Position numbers and translations under genes: made by a program
Shown: positions 53,073 through 61,998 of the stretch, piece by piece
Position numbering within the stretch: position 1 is the first letter of the stretch
Layout: each line of letters opens with the position of its first letter
Source: Planctomycetota bacterium
GTDB lineage: Bacteria; Planctomycetota; JAJSAM01; JAJVHW01
Assembly (NCBI GenBank): GCA_021776825.1
Contig: JAJFFG010000117.1
Location: 1-64,000, forward strand
Reading direction: 5' to 3'
DNA length: 64,000 bases
The notes under the pieces: generated by a model
What the model was told of the DNA's origin: nothing
Database searches by the model: none
What the model saw: only the letters and a program-made list of their open reading frames with translations

Positions 53073-54605
53073 TCAGCGCGCCCACTCCGGTAGGACGCTC
53101 GCGTCGATGCCCATCACCAACTCGCCGAACAGCAGGAAGGTGATCGTCACCAGGGTGACGCCGAGCAGGTTGAACCAGATGCCGGCGCGCACCATGTCCT
53201 TGATGGGGACGTAGCCGGAGCTGAACACGATCGCCTGTGTCGGCGAGGCCACCGGCATCATGAACGCACACGAGGCCGAGAGCGTGGCGGGGACCATCAG
53301 CGCACGCGGATCGATCCCCATCGCGACGCCGGCCGCGGCGAGGATCGGAAGGACGAGCTCGGTCGTCGCCGTGTTGCTCGTGAGCTCGGTCAGGAACGTC
53401 AGCACGAAACAGACGACGACGATGACGACCACCGGGTGGGCGCCCTCGAGCGCTTCGAACTGCACGCCGACCCACTCCGAGAGGCCCGACGACTTGAAGC
53501 CCGACGCAAGCGCGAAGCCGCCACCGAACAGGAGCAACATGCCCCAGGGCACCTTCTTGGCGGTCTCCCAGGTCATGAGCGTCTCGCCGGCGTGCTTCGC
53601 GGACGGCAGCACGAACAAGAGCAGTGCCATCGCGACGGCGACGACGGCGTCGTCCACGTAGCCCTTCTTGAATCCGAGCAGGGCATTCCAACCGCGGATC
53701 TCGGTCTCCCCGATCGTCAGGCCGGTGCGCGTCATCCAGAGGACCGCTGCCGCGGCAAACACGGCCCCCGTCAGTCGCTCGTCGCGCGACATCGGACCAA
53801 GCTCGCTCCGCAGCTGCGCGATGACGTCACGTCCGCCCATCACCGAGGTCGTCGGCAGTTTGAACGTCACGCGCGTGAGCAGCAGCCAGCCCGCCGAGAG
53901 GAACACGATCGACATGGGGAGCACCATGATCGTCCACGCGGCGAACGACGGCTCCGGTGCGTCGGGGAACAGCCGGATGAGCTGCTCCTTGTACGAGAGG
54001 TTCGGTGGCGTGCCGACCAGCGTCGCCATCCCGCCGATGTCGGCGGAGTACGCGATCCCGAGCATCACCGCGATGCCGAGCGGCGTCAGCACGTTGCTGG
54101 GCACACCGCGGTCACGGGCACCGGCGAGCACGGCTAGGCCGATCGGCATCAGCACCATCACGGTGGCCGTGTTCGAGATCCACATCGACAGGAACGCCGT
54201 CGCGATCATGAACCCGAGCACGATGCGGCGCGGGTTGCCGCCGACGACGTGGACGACGAAGAGCGCGAGCCGTCGATGTGCCCCCGATCGCTCGAGTCCC
54301 AGCGCGAGCAGGAAGCCGCCGAGGAAGAGGAAGATCGTGGACCGCGCGTAGTTCGGAGCGACGTCGCGGATGCCGTCGATGCCGGCGATCGGCATCAGCA
54401 CGAGCGGCAGCATTGCCGTGACCGGGATCGGCACGGCCTCGGTGATCCACCATGCGGCCATCCACACGGCGACCGCCGCCATGCGCGCAGTCTCCGGGCG
54501 CTCGCCGGGCAAGAGGATCACTACGAGCGTCGCGAGCGCAGGCCCCAGGAGGAGCTTCCACCAACTTCGCGACGCGGTCGCCGTGGCGACGTCGGAGTGT
54601 GACAT
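53073..54605 (-). CDS. SLC13/DASS family sodium-coupled anion transporter
   Basis: A 510-residue inner-membrane protein with about 11 helices and the two re-entrant SNT motifs of the divalent anion:Na+ symporter family (MWISNTATVMVLMP and LTSNTATTELVLP), plus the N-terminal WWITEAVPIPVTAMLP signature. Members import dicarboxylates, citrate or sulfate with sodium. The specificity cannot be read from the sequence. It stands alone, converging with the sigma/F1-beta gene, and is the only clear nutrient transporter in the window. Confidence 0.95.
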   Translation of the reverse strand: MSHSDVATATASRSWWKLLLGPALATLVVILLPGERPETARMAAVAVWMAAWWITEAVPIPVTAMLPLVLMPIAGIDGIRDVAPNYARSTIFLFLGGFLLALGLERSGAHRRLALFVVHVVGGNPRRIVLGFMIATAFLSMWISNTATVMVLMPIGLAVLAGARDRGVPSNVLTPLGIAVMLGIAYSADIGGMATLVGTPPNLSYKEQLIRLFPDAPEPSFAAWTIMVLPMSIVFLSAGWLLLTRVTFKLPTTSVMGGRDVIAQLRSELGPMSRDERLTGAVFAAAAVLWMTRTGLTIGETEIRGWNALLGFKKGYVDDAVVAVAMALLLFVLPSAKHAGETLMTWETAKKVPWGMLLLFGGGFALASGFKSSGLSEWVGVQFEALEGAHPVVVIVVVCFVLTFLTELTSNTATTELVLPILAAAGVAMGIDPRALMVPATLSASCAFMMPVASPTQAIVFSSGYVPIKDMVRAGIWFNLLGVTLVTITFLLFGELVMGIDASVLPEWAR

Positions 54606-54694
54606 GCAGTGTCCGTGCTAGCCGGGTCGGTCGCTGCGCGCAAGGAGCCGAGTCACGTCGCCCACCGAGGTGCGGGACTCCAGTTCGTCAGCTC

Positions 54695-54982
54695 TCAGTT
54701 CGCGGTCTCGGGCTGAGAACGGAGCCCGATACGAAGTGCCCCGAGTCCGGCGATCAGCGCGACCAGTCCGAACGCGCCGCAGTACTTCGTCGTGTCGGGG
54801 GTCGTCGGCTCGACCTCGACGCCGCCGTTCGCCATACGCGTGAGGGCGCCGAACATTGGGTTCTCGTTCATGGCACGTGCGTTCGCAGCGTTGGTCGAGT
54901 ACTCGTTCCACGCGACGAAGAACAGGGCGCACGCGGTCATCACGAGCGTGACTCCCAGCCACTTCATCACGCGATGGTCCAT
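54695..54982 (-). CDS. small two-helix membrane protein
   Basis: A 95-residue protein with membrane helices at about 5-26 (MKWLGVTLVMTACALFFVAW) and 68-88 (FGLVALIAGLGALRIGL), joined by a short hydrophilic loop containing a Cys near its end. The ATG at 54982 follows GAGGAGA, which rejects the longer frame to 55108. No family recognised. Confidence 0.8.
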   Translation of the reverse strand: MDHRVMKWLGVTLVMTACALFFVAWNEYSTNAANARAMNENPMFGALTRMANGGVEVEPTTPDTTKYCGAFGLVALIAGLGALRIGLRSQPETAN

Positions 54983-55043
54983 CTCGATCTCCTCGCGAGC
55001 CGCCCACATCACAGGCCGCGTTGGGGCGCGCCACGACAGGACT

Positions 55044-56612
55044 CTAGCGGCGGATGAGCAGGCCGTCCTTCGGCACGCGCATGCGGATCGAGTACGAGAC
55101 CTCGCCATCGGGGCCGTCGCCGCGACCGAGAGCTAGGACGACGGGGCCGGTGGTGCCGAGTCGGGCCTCACCGAGGCGGACGCGAGTGCCGCGCCGGTTG
55201 GTCTTCCGCGGCGCGACGATTCCGGCCCACTCGACCGTCGGGCGTGCGTCGCTTCGTGAGCGGATCTTCGCGCCGACCGTGCTGCCGACGTAGCCCGGGA
55301 AGAGGATCTGGTTGGCGCCGCCGACCGTCAGTGTGCCCTTCAGTCGGATGGTCTTGGCGCCGGCGCGGAACTCGTAGTCGCTGGCGGTGCGGTTCTCGCT
55401 GTCGATGGTGACGATGTACGTGCCGTCCTCTGGGACCGTCACCTTCACGCCGACCCGTTCGAAGCGTTGCTTCGTCATCAGGACGTCCTGATCCGCCGCC
55501 TTCGTCAGCGTCAGACCGAGCGAACCGCCTTCGATCGCAGCACGCAGGTTGAGGCGCGTCCCCGCGGACAGTTCCAGCGAGAACGACTCACGACCGAACG
55601 GCTCGAGTTTTCCGGTGACCCGGTACCCGAGCCCGACCGCCAGCGCGTCGCCGCCTCCGCGAACGATGTCTGCCGCGATGCCGCGATTGTTCGCTCGGTT
55701 GCGGTCGCCCGTGGCCTCCTGCGCATCGAGAATGACCCCGATGTGGTGGGCGCGCGGCGTCAAGATGTCGGGGAGCCGGACGGAGACGAAGCCGCTCCGC
55801 GACTGGCCGGGGTCCAGAGAACTCTGTCCGCGCGCACCCAGGTAGCGATCGTCCGGGCTGACGTCGCCGTCGTCGACCAGATAGACGGTGGCTGCGAACG
55901 CGCCGGTTGGATCCTGACCCAGGTTGCTCATGGTGAACGTCGCGCTGATTCGGTCCCCGGGGCCTGCGTCCAGCGGCGAGAACTCGACGTTCGTGATGGC
56001 GACGTCGGAGTCGTTGGTGGGCGGGGGAGGCGGCGGCGGCTCTGGGTAGATGAAGCGGCACCCCTCCGCGTCGTCGAAGTACAGCGTGTGCTCGAGCGAC
56101 GATCCGTCGTAGTAGGGCCGCATCACGGCCGGGTTCGCCGTCTCGTGACCCAGTCCGAGCACGTGACCGAACTCGTGGATCGCGACGCTCCGGAAGTCCA
56201 CTCCGCCGCTGCCGGATGTGTCCCAGTTCCAGTTCGAGTTGAACGCGACGTCGCGGTCCGACAGCGTGGCCCCCTGCATCGGCACGTACGTCACGGCGTA
56301 GATGCTCGGCGACAGGCTCGTGTCGAAGTAGCTGTCGTTGTTGCCGTTGTTCGTGCTGAGCAGGTTCGTGGACGGACTGGACCCGCCGGCGAAGAACCGG
56401 AAGTTCGAGCCCGACACGGCGGTCCACGGCGACATGGCCGCAGACAGCTCACTCACGTACGAGGGGAACGCGCTCCAACTCGGGTCGTAGTACACGCGGC
56501 ACTCGGCATTCGCCCACCGGGCCGGCTCGGACCCGAAGTCGATCGTCGTGAAGGCCATCGCCGTGGCGCCCATGAGCGCGAGTGCGACCGGTGCTCGTAC
56601 CCGGCGCCTCAT
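55044..56612 (-). CDS. secreted matrixin-type metalloprotease with CARDB and PPC-like domains
   Basis: A 522-residue exported protein. After the signal peptide (about 1-20) a metzincin catalytic domain (about 22-190) has HEFGHVLGLGH at 146-156 and the Met-turn in NPAVMRPY (M164), typical of M10/matrixin proteases. A proline run (192-198) leads to a CARDB-like domain (about 201-310) and a pre-peptidase-C-terminal-like beta domain (about 330-440), then a basic beta-rich end. Its start overlaps the stop of the upstream gene at 56609 (ATGA), so the two are coupled. Zinc-dependent extracellular proteolysis is expected. Confidence 0.92.
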   Translation of the reverse strand: MRRRVRAPVALALMGATAMAFTTIDFGSEPARWANAECRVYYDPSWSAFPSYVSELSAAMSPWTAVSGSNFRFFAGGSSPSTNLLSTNNGNNDSYFDTSLSPSIYAVTYVPMQGATLSDRDVAFNSNWNWDTSGSGGVDFRSVAIHEFGHVLGLGHETANPAVMRPYYDGSSLEHTLYFDDAEGCRFIYPEPPPPPPPTNDSDVAITNVEFSPLDAGPGDRISATFTMSNLGQDPTGAFAATVYLVDDGDVSPDDRYLGARGQSSLDPGQSRSGFVSVRLPDILTPRAHHIGVILDAQEATGDRNRANNRGIAADIVRGGGDALAVGLGYRVTGKLEPFGRESFSLELSAGTRLNLRAAIEGGSLGLTLTKAADQDVLMTKQRFERVGVKVTVPEDGTYIVTIDSENRTASDYEFRAGAKTIRLKGTLTVGGANQILFPGYVGSTVGAKIRSRSDARPTVEWAGIVAPRKTNRRGTRVRLGEARLGTTGPVVLALGRGDGPDGEVSYSIRMRVPKDGLLIRR

Positions 56613-57313
56613 CGATCGTCGTCCTGACGATTCGCAGGCGGCGGCTGTGACTTCGATGCGTCGGTCTTGGACGGCGGGGCGTCTTCCGAGTCGGAGGCGC
56701 CGTCGGTGTCCTTCGCGCCGCGCTTCTTCTCGAGTTCCGCTGCGCGTCGCGCGATGGCTTCGAGGGAGCGCGTCACTTCGACCTGGAACTCCACCTCGGT
56801 GAGCGCGCGTGGGCGCTTCGTCGACGGCTTGAGCACCGGAAGGCCTGCGGCGAACCCGTAGACGAGGCGTCCGCCGGAGTCGCGGACGTACGTGACGCCC
56901 GTCTTGGCATCGCGGCGCAACTCGTAGCAGCCCTGGATCCAACCGACCGTCGGGCAGAGCCAGTCGGCTTCGGCGTCGAGGAACAGCACGTAGCGTGTTC
57001 CCGGGACCAGCTTCGGAACTCCCGGCACGTGCAGCGTGCGCCCACCGACGGTTCCGCCGGCGAAGCGATACGACACGGTGGCGTCGGCAATCTCGCCGCT
57101 CCAGACGTCGAGACTCCCCAGCTCGACGTTCGTGAAGATCAACTCGCGCGGTCCGTCGTCGGCGACCGCGGTCGTGCGCGTGACCGTCGCGACCATGATC
57201 TCGCTGGACCCTTCGACGACCTGCTCGAGCGTGAGGCGTCGGAGTGTCGTGGCCGTGGCACTCGCCGCCATCAGCAGCATCAGCAGCGCGCCGCGCGCGA
57301 ACGATCGCTTCAC
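56609..57313 (-). CDS. secreted protein co-expressed with the matrixin protease
   Basis: A 234-residue exported protein from GTG 57313 (GGAGG 5 nt upstream). The signal peptide is about 1-21. A beta-rich domain (about 25-170) starts TLRRLTLEQVVEGSSEIMVATVTRT and holds a Cys pair (DWLCPTVGWIQGCYELR); a helix and an Asp/Ser/Lys/Pro-rich tail follow (185-234). Its N-terminal domain style is shared with the HEAT protein at 10646. Four-base overlap with the protease start suggests a chaperone, inhibitor or partner role (inference from context). Confidence 0.83.
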   Translation of the reverse strand: MKRSFARGALLMLLMAASATATTLRRLTLEQVVEGSSEIMVATVTRTTAVADDGPRELIFTNVELGSLDVWSGEIADATVSYRFAGGTVGGRTLHVPGVPKLVPGTRYVLFLDAEADWLCPTVGWIQGCYELRRDAKTGVTYVRDSGGRLVYGFAAGLPVLKPSTKRPRALTEVEFQVEVTRSLEAIARRAAELEKKRGAKDTDGASDSEDAPPSKTDASKSQPPPANRQDDDR

Positions 57314-57508
57314 CGTCGCCTCCCCCTGCCACGAGTCGGGCGGTCATCGCCGCGACTCCAGCACTCCGCAGCGTACGGCGTCCTGGAGATTTTGCATCCG
57401 CGCAGCGCGAAACTACGGAGAGTTCGAGCGTGACCAGCGCCCGGAATGAGACCGCGATCACATTCGGCGAGTCGCGCTGCATGCGTCCGAGACCGGGGCT
57501 GCGCGCGA

Positions 57509-57832
57509 TCAGGAAGCGGCGTGGCGCTCGTACTCCGCGATCGGCGTGATCGAACGGACGGCCGGTTCGAAGAACTCGGATCGAACGGCGACGTACGCCG
57601 GATCGGCGAAGAAGCGGTCCGCGGAGTCTCGGCTCGGGAAGCCGATGACGAAGAGCCGGTTGATCGGCTCCGGCGTCTCGCTGCGCAGGACCTCCTCGAT
57701 GCGGAAGTCGAACCGGAAGTCCCCGCCGTACTCATGGAGGATCGGGGTCATCCCCGCGCGGTAGCGGGTGTAACTCTCGTCGTCGGCCACGTGCAGGCCG
57801 AGCACGACCTCGAATCGGGGCGCGTTGCTCAC
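57509..57832 (-). CDS. DUF1330-like protein
   Basis: A 107-residue cytoplasmic protein with a dimeric ferredoxin-like (ABM) layout: FEVVLGLHVADDESYTRYR, a central FRFDFRIEEVLRSE strand region, and LFVIGFPSRDSADRFFADP, as in DUF1330 and related stress-barrel proteins. GTG 57832 is chosen for the GGAGA 8 nt upstream; ATG 57862 would add ten unremarkable residues. Function unknown. Confidence 0.78.
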   Translation of the reverse strand: MSNAPRFEVVLGLHVADDESYTRYRAGMTPILHEYGGDFRFDFRIEEVLRSETPEPINRLFVIGFPSRDSADRFFADPAYVAVRSEFFEPAVRSITPIAEYERHAAS

Positions 57833-57905
57833 GAGCGGGTCTCCAGGGTGCGTGGGAGCCACCGTGAACGGACGACGGCTACCGCATCATCCCGAATGAC
57901 CGGTG

Positions 57906-58286
57906 CTACTCGCCGTAGCCGACGGACGTCTCCTCCGTCTCGAGATCCACGTTCACGAAGATCTCGCCGCCTGCGGCACGAATCTGCCCGTGCTCGCCGA
58001 GGTGCTGCTCCTGCTTGAACGTGATCCGCCAGATGCCCTTGCCGTCGATCAGGTGGTGCTGCGCGCCGATCAGGCGATACGGCTCGGGGGCAGTTCGGGC
58101 TCCGTCGAATGCGGCGAGCGCCAGCACGGTCGCCCGCGTGAGCTGCACGGCTTCCGGGCGTGGTGCTGCCGCCACTACGGTGTGTTTGGTCGGTAGCGGC
58201 GCTTCGGGCGGCAGCGGCGTGGACGTGCAGCCCGCGAGAGCGAGCAGGAACAGTGCGGCGGGGGCGCGGGCGCGGGCGTGGGGCAT
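57906..58286 (-). CDS. small lipoprotein
   Basis: A 126-residue lipoprotein with lipobox LALAGC (Cys near residue 20), a Pro-rich linker and an alpha/beta domain (about 48-126, YRLIGAQHHLIDGKGIWRITFKQ, GGEIFVNVDLETEETSVGYG). The end resembles small PepSY- or DUF-sized domains, but none was identified. The same frame stays open upstream to 58511, but only ATG 58286 gives a signal peptide. Confidence 0.78.
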   Translation of the reverse strand: MPHARARAPAALFLLALAGCTSTPLPPEAPLPTKHTVVAAAPRPEAVQLTRATVLALAAFDGARTAPEPYRLIGAQHHLIDGKGIWRITFKQEQHLGEHGQIRAAGGEIFVNVDLETEETSVGYGE

Positions 58287-58394
58287 GTCGACGTGACCTC
58301 GATCCTGTTGGCGGGTTGGACGCATCGGCGACAGGCAAGTTCCGGATTGGCGCGGCCACTTGCCATCGGTGGGTCGGCTGCGTGACTTGGTCGT

Positions 58395-58409
58395 GGCGTG
58401 ACTCACGCC
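58395..58409. promoter_or_regulatory. 15-bp palindrome in a divergent promoter region
   Basis: GGCGTGACTCACGCC is a perfect inverted repeat (7+1+7) in the 260-bp region between the divergent genes at 58286 and 58547. It could be an operator for a dimeric regulator; no candidate regulator is adjacent. Confidence 0.4.
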
Positions 58410-58546
58410 CACGTGACGATCCACCGGTAGGTCCCCTTCGTCCGGGCTCACGACCGCGACGTCCTCGGCTTCGGAGCGCAGTTCTGCGTGGTTCGCTCGA
58501 AGGAGGACCATGCCCGTGGCGTGTTGTTCGTGGAGGATGGGGGTGC

Positions 58547-59392
58547 ATGAGCGGGAACGGCATCTGGGTCGCTGCGTTGAGTCTCCTTGGCCTGGTGGTT
58601 CTGGCCGGAGTGTTCGTCGTCGCGAACACCGGCCCGGAGCCGGCGCATCGGGTCGTCGGCTCCGATGTCGACCCTGCCGAGCGGAGCAACGAGTCGGACC
58701 GCCTCGAACGCATCGAGGAGCGGCTCGCGGACCAATCCGAGCGCCTCGCGCGCATCGAGGCGGCCCTCGCCCGCGCGGCGGGAACTCCGGGATCTGCCAC
58801 GCAGACGCCAGCGGGGCGCAAGCGAGTCGCGCGCGGAGAGCGCACTTCCTCGCTGGCCGATCCGAGTGACCCCAGCGACACGACCGTCCTGCACCAAGAC
58901 GTCCCGACCCGGCATCTCGTCCTCCAGGCGGACGAGCGGCTCCGGACCAAGACCGACCTCGCCGGCGCGGTGGCGCGCTACGAGACGCTTCTCGGCCGCT
59001 CGCTGGACGTGGAACAGCGCACCGACCTCCTCCGCAAGATGGGCATGTCGTACGTGCATCTCGCGCAGCGCGAAGAGGGGCTCCGTCACCTTCGCGACGC
59101 CGTCGCACTCGGGCCCGACCACGCCAAGGCGACGATCGATGCACTGCACGATCTGATGGTCGCGCTGGGAGACGACGACGACCGCGAGCTGCTCAATCTG
59201 GCGACCCGCTACCTCGACTCCGACCTCACCAACCTGACAGGCCGTCGCGTCGTCCACCGACGGACGGCGCACGCCGCCATTCGCCTGAAGCTCGTCGGGC
59301 GCGCGCGGGAGTCGCTGCAGTTCATCATGGAGAACGACCCGCAGTGGAAGGCGTGGGCCGAGCTCAACCTCCGTCAGCTGGACGGCCGGTAG
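58547..59392 (+). CDS. membrane-anchored coiled-coil / TPR-like protein
   Basis: A 281-residue protein with an N-terminal membrane helix (about 6-27), a coiled-coil segment (about 45-80, SDRLERIEERLADQSERLARIEAAL split into heptads), a disordered linker, and TPR-like helices (about 120-280, AVARYETLLGRSLD, LRKMGMSYVHLAQREEGLRHLRDAVAL). A stronger ribosome site (AGGAGG) with ATG 58510 occurs just upstream but in another frame, so the real start could involve a leader. Function unknown; probably periplasm-facing. Confidence 0.8.
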   Translation: MSGNGIWVAALSLLGLVVLAGVFVVANTGPEPAHRVVGSDVDPAERSNESDRLERIEERLADQSERLARIEAALARAAGTPGSATQTPAGRKRVARGERTSSLADPSDPSDTTVLHQDVPTRHLVLQADERLRTKTDLAGAVARYETLLGRSLDVEQRTDLLRKMGMSYVHLAQREEGLRHLRDAVALGPDHAKATIDALHDLMVALGDDDDRELLNLATRYLDSDLTNLTGRRVVHRRTAHAAIRLKLVGRARESLQFIMENDPQWKAWAELNLRQLDGR

Positions 59393-59457
59393 GGACGTTG
59401 GCCCGGGCGTGGGGCGCATCGCGTTCCGGGGGAGCGGCGTCCCCTATCCTGAGCGGC

Positions 59458-60855
59458 ATGCGCACCACCTCCGTGACTGCGGCGCTCCTGCTCGCTCTGC
59501 TCGCTGCACCGGGTTCGCGCGCGCTCCTCGCCCAGGATGGTGCGGACGTGGCAGACCCTGCGACCAAGCCCGCTCCGAGTGTCGTCACTGCTGAGCAGCG
59601 CGACGCGGCGATCCGACGCGGGTTCCACTTCCTCGACGAGGAGATGTGGAAGCTCTCGGAGGGCGGGTCGCCACAGAAGCAGTACACGATCGCCGTCGCC
59701 GGGATGGCGTCCCTGCTGGCGCAGGATCGAGTTGGAGACGACGCCGGGAAACTGCCGTCGCGGAAGCGTGAACTGGCCCGTGCACGGGACTACGTCGTTC
59801 GCTACGCCGGCGAGGTGTCGGCGCTGTACGAGCGCGACGCGAAGAAGAAGCGGAAGAAGGACAAGAAGCGGAAGAGCGCGGACTCCGCGTCCGGCCTCCC
59901 GGGCATGCCGGGCGGCTTCGGGACTCCATCGCAGTACGTCTGGCCGCTCGGCGTCGGCGGGCTGTTCCTCGCTGAGAGCGCGAAGCGTGGCAGCGGGAAG
60001 CGCGATGCCGTGGCCGGACTGCGGGAGATCGTCACGGTGCTGGCCGGCGCGCAGCAGGACGACGGCGGCTGGGGACACGACGATGCGCGGCGGCCCGGGA
60101 TGGGGCTCCCCCCGATCAAGATTCCGAAGCCGGGGGGCGGGATGCTCACGTATCCGGACACGCTGCTCGCCGCGTCGAACGGCGCGCTCACCTCGCTCGC
60201 GCTGGGCGAGTCGGTCGCTGGTGCCAAGTCGGGCGACGCCATCGAACGCGGCCGCCGGTTCTTCGCCGCGTCGCAGCACGACGGCGGCGCCTGGCCCTAC
60301 GATCCCTCACAGCGCGTCGGCGCGGGCTCGGAGGCCGCCGGCGACCTCCCTCCGGAGATCGTGGAGCGCCTGGGTTCGATCGCCAGCGCGTTGGATGTCG
60401 CGCGCAGCGGTGGCGCCGTGTTCGCGCTGCTCTCTGCGGGCGCGACTCGCACTGACGCCACGGTCGCCCGCGGCCTGGCGGTCATCGACGCGCACCCCGA
60501 ATGGGCCGGTGAGGGGCATGGCTCGGCGTCGCTCGCGTTCCAGTGGAGCGCGCTCCTCGCCAAGGCGCGGGGACCCGAGACCTGGTCCATCTTCAAGCGA
60601 CACCACTTCGCGCGGATCATCGAGCAGCAGCAGAAGGACGGCTCGTTCGACTGTGCGTGCCGCAAGGCGACGTTCGGCGTCACCTGCGACACCGAGTCGA
60701 TCGGCGGCGGGACTCTGCCCGGCATGGGCTCCTGGGACAAGGCCGCGCGTGTCTACGTGACCGCGATCCACACGCTGATCCTCCTCCTCGACCGCTCCGA
60801 CCTCGAGTCCGTCCCCGAGATGCCCGGCCTGGCCGCTGAGGTCACGCCTCGGTAG
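59458..60855 (+). CDS. secreted prenyltransferase/squalene-oxidase-repeat toroid protein
   Basis: A 465-residue exported protein (signal peptide about 1-26). It has alpha/alpha-toroid repeat motifs with Q-x-x-x-G-x-W character: GAQQDDGGWGHDD, SQHDGGAWPYDP and EQQQKDGSFDCACR. A highly basic tract KKKRKKDKKRK lies at about 129-139. A cysteine cluster (CACR...C) is near the C-terminus. As in the protein at 35884, catalytic residues of terpene cyclases are not evident. Such toroids are abundant in Planctomycetota; role unknown. Confidence 0.85.
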   Translation: MRTTSVTAALLLALLAAPGSRALLAQDGADVADPATKPAPSVVTAEQRDAAIRRGFHFLDEEMWKLSEGGSPQKQYTIAVAGMASLLAQDRVGDDAGKLPSRKRELARARDYVVRYAGEVSALYERDAKKKRKKDKKRKSADSASGLPGMPGGFGTPSQYVWPLGVGGLFLAESAKRGSGKRDAVAGLREIVTVLAGAQQDDGGWGHDDARRPGMGLPPIKIPKPGGGMLTYPDTLLAASNGALTSLALGESVAGAKSGDAIERGRRFFAASQHDGGAWPYDPSQRVGAGSEAAGDLPPEIVERLGSIASALDVARSGGAVFALLSAGATRTDATVARGLAVIDAHPEWAGEGHGSASLAFQWSALLAKARGPETWSIFKRHHFARIIEQQQKDGSFDCACRKATFGVTCDTESIGGGTLPGMGSWDKAARVYVTAIHTLILLLDRSDLESVPEMPGLAAEVTPR

Positions 60856-60989
60856 CGGCTCCCGATCGACGCAGCGACTCCGCTTCGGCGACCGGGCGCT
60901 TGAGACCGGCGTCACGATCGGGGAACGGCGCCGGCACCCTCTCGCGTGGTAGGTTCTCCGCCCTGACTCCCGACCTGATGGAGGTTCCG

Positions 60990-61577
60990 ATGCGGACTTG
61001 GACGACGAGCTTGGTGGCGGTGGTGGCGTGTGGTGCGTGCTTCGTGGCGGGGCACGTCAGTGCTCAAGAGGACCCCGGCGCGGGCGGGATGCCGACGCCC
61101 GAGTGGGCGCAGAAGGCGCCCGAGCATGCGGAACTCGCGAAGTGGGTCGGTGACTGGTCGGTCAAGACCGAGATCTGGATGGCCCCCGGACAGCCGCCGA
61201 TGGAGTCGACGGCGACCGCGACGTACACGTCGCTGTGGGACGGCCGCTTCCTGGAGCAGGACTTCGCCGGCGACTTCATGGGCACGAAGTTCACCGGGCA
61301 GCTGTTGATGGGTTACGACCGCATCGACAAGGAGTTCGTGTCGATCTGGATCGACAGCGGCTCGGCGTACATGTCCGTCTCGCGCGGCGCCATGAAGGAC
61401 GGCGTCATCAGGCTCGAGCAGAACGACCCTGACTGGATGACCGGCAAGAAGACGAAGACGTCGATGACGGTGGGCTGGACGGACGAGAACACAGGCGTAC
61501 TGACCATGCTCAAGCCCGGTCCGGACGGCAAAGACGCGATGTCGATGCGCATGACCTACACGCGGAAGACGGACTAG
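60990..61577 (+). CDS. DUF1579 family secreted protein
   Basis: A 195-residue exported protein with a signal peptide (about 1-26) and a DUF1579 domain (about 45-195): LAKWVGDWSVKTEIWMAPGQPP, ATATYTSLWDGRFLEQDF, FTGQLLMGYDRIDKEFVSIWID. The fold is a lipocalin-like beta barrel; the function is not established. ATG 60990 has GGAGG 5 nt upstream, whereas ATG 60978 overlaps that site. Confidence 0.92.
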   Translation: MRTWTTSLVAVVACGACFVAGHVSAQEDPGAGGMPTPEWAQKAPEHAELAKWVGDWSVKTEIWMAPGQPPMESTATATYTSLWDGRFLEQDFAGDFMGTKFTGQLLMGYDRIDKEFVSIWIDSGSAYMSVSRGAMKDGVIRLEQNDPDWMTGKKTKTSMTVGWTDENTGVLTMLKPGPDGKDAMSMRMTYTRKTD

Positions 61578-61639
61578 GGCCACCGGTGGAACCTGTTGCC
61601 CACGCCGACCGAAGTCGCTCCCCTGCGTCCCGTCCACCC

Positions 61640-61972
61640 ATGCTCAACGTCGACCTCAAGCAACTCACTGTCGCCGGGTGGCGTCTTGTCTTCGTCGCGT
61701 GCGTCCTCGGCGCGATCGCATCGACCCCGATCGGCATGTGGACGTTGAGCGAGATCCCGCCTTCTTGGCTCGCTGGTCCGCTCCTGTTCGGGGCGTGCGT
61801 CTTCGCCACGGCATTCGCGGTGCCGGGGATCGTCGTCTCGCTGGCGGCGTACTGGTTGGCCGGTTGCTGGCTGGCCCGACTCGGGATCGCGACGACCCGT
61901 GACGCAGTGCCGGACGGGCAGGGCGATCAGCCGATGAGTTTCGGTTCGCCCGAGCCGCCGTTCGATGACTAG
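61640..61972 (+). CDS. small membrane protein
   Basis: A 110-residue protein with two or three hydrophobic helices (about 13-33 VFVACVLGAIASTPIGMW, 45-65 LLFGACVFATAFAVPGIVV, 66-82 AAYWLAGCWLARLG) and an acidic, Pro-rich tail. ATG 61640 is chosen; GTG 61586 is in frame but adds a non-hydrophobic, Arg-rich stretch. No family recognised. Confidence 0.75.
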   Translation: MLNVDLKQLTVAGWRLVFVACVLGAIASTPIGMWTLSEIPPSWLAGPLLFGACVFATAFAVPGIVVSLAAYWLAGCWLARLGIATTRDAVPDGQGDQPMSFGSPEPPFDD

Positions 61973-61998
61973 CGCGGACCGTAGGATCCCTGCCTGCC

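Noticed and set aside
58510..58869. Gene starting at ATG 58510 with a strong AGGAGG site
   Set aside because: The frame is out of phase with the membrane helix, coiled coil and TPR-like region of the gene at 58547 and encodes no sensible protein; at most a leader peptide.
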